Below, one piece after another: positions 52,228 to 52,727 of a stretch of 52,727 bases of DNA (position 1 is its first letter; each line of letters starts with the position of its first letter). The notes below the pieces were generated by a model that worked only from the letters and a program-made list of their open reading frames with translations, was not told where the DNA came from and ran no database searches. Made by a program: the position numbers and the translations under genes. Source of the stretch: JABFRJ01 sp033812735 (GTDB lineage: Bacteria > Pseudomonadota > Alphaproteobacteria > Rhizobiales > Hyphomicrobiaceae); assembly GCA_033812735.1 (NCBI GenBank), contig JAPXTA010000016.1, positions 1 through 52,727 on the forward strand, given 5' to 3'.

Positions 52228-52518
52228 CAGAACGCGTCTTTCGATTGAGTGATTATTATTATGCACGTTAAGATTGTATTTACGGAAGAGAGCAGACCGC
52301 GTCAAGAGCGCCCCATGATCGCCCTCGCCGATCAAACGCTGGCAATCGGACGTGCTATCTTCAATCAAGCGACGGAATGGCCGCGCCGGCTGGGCAACCG
52401 GCGCGCCGCTCACAGCCCTGAGGCCCGCAACGAACGCTTGTCGCCGAAACGATTTTCTGAGATCGGTTGCGCCGATTTGGCGGGCGCTCCCGCACCAGAA
52501 GACTGAGAGGAAACGATC

Positions 52519-52727
52519 ATGCCGCAGTATCGCTCCCGCACCTCGACACACGGCCGCAACATGGCGGGTGCGCGCGGCCTTTGGCGCGCGACCGGCATGA
52601 AGGACGGCGACTTCGGCAAGCCGATCATCGCCATCGCCAACTCGTTCACGCAGTTCGTGCCCGGTCACGTCCACCTGAAGGACTTGGGCCAGATGGTCGC
52701 CCGCGAGATCGAGAAGGCGGGCGGCGT
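52519..52727 (+). CDS. ilvD: Dihydroxy-acid dehydratase, N-terminal part (runs off the window)
   Basis: The first 69 codons of IlvD, the Fe-S dehydratase of valine, leucine and isoleucine synthesis. The start MPQYRSRTSTHGRNMAGARG is that of the family, followed by LWRATGMKDGDFGKPIIAIA and NSFTQFVPGHVHLKDLGQMV. GAGAGG lies eight bases before the ATG. The cluster cysteines lie beyond the window edge. It is divergent from the unclear-family gene across about 290 bases in which I see no other gene. Confidence 0.95.
   Translation, partial: MPQYRSRTSTHGRNMAGARGLWRATGMKDGDFGKPIIAIANSFTQFVPGHVHLKDLGQMVAREIEKAGG

Noticed and set aside
52249..52506. 85-codon rightward frame before ilvD
   Set aside because: No ribosome binding site of note and no conserved-looking segment; it covers the expected divergent promoter region.

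Overview
The window reads as a chromosomal segment of a GC-rich alphaproteobacterium, most likely Hyphomicrobiales (the Xanthobacteraceae/Nitrobacteraceae side). The basis is the ribE-ribB-ribH-nusB operon, the DUF2066 gene beside purM, the single-chain acyl-CoA carboxylase, the DUF995 proteins, the GC-rich palindromic repeats and the strong GC3 codon use. The genus cannot be fixed from the sequence alone. There is one assembly gap (10 N at 50725-50734), so everything right of it is joined by scaffolding.

Left part (1-12.5 kb), mostly metabolism: a bifunctional beta-oxidation enzyme; a convergent ParE-type toxin-antitoxin pair; a histidine phosphatase; a large single-chain biotin-dependent acyl-CoA carboxylase carrying a palindromic repeat inserted in frame; a HisD-family dehydrogenase; a small VOC protein; then ribE, ribB, ribH and nusB. 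Two intergenic stretches (3.4-3.8 and 7.2-7.8 kb) hold degenerate hairpin repeats.

Middle part (12.5-24 kb): two less GC-rich orphan genes flank a small secreted protein, a DUF2066 protein and purM (with no purN beside it). These are followed by mobB/mobA for molybdenum cofactor, a flavin/Fe-S oxidoreductase paired with a 2-oxoacid:acceptor oxidoreductase gamma-alpha subunit (no beta subunit gene beside it), tRNA-Pro(CGG) and an M20 amidohydrolase.

Accessory region (23.8-29.4 kb): a serralysin-like RTX metalloprotease with an embedded LamG-like domain sits between two copies of a duplicated segment. That segment carries a small hydrophilic-protein gene and the 5' end of an Asp/Glu-racemase-fold gene. 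Two small secreted proteins follow.

Housekeeping block (29.5-36.2 kb): leuS, lptE, holA and a PfkB/adenosine kinase run leftward; tRNA-Ser(GGA) and a DUF938 methyltransferase lie upstream.

Surface region (36.3-50.7 kb): a ~1650-residue Ig-repeat autotransporter; galE divergent from a UDP-glucuronate decarboxylase, a cellulose-synthase-like GT2, a GH26-like secreted glycanase and two tandem DUF995 proteins; two tiny divergent membrane peptides around a nested palindrome; and a membrane GGDEF-EAL protein. Together these look like synthesis, trimming and probably c-di-GMP control of a surface polysaccharide, which is an inference. After the gap come a TauE/SafE permease, a 251-residue protein of unclear family and the start of ilvD.
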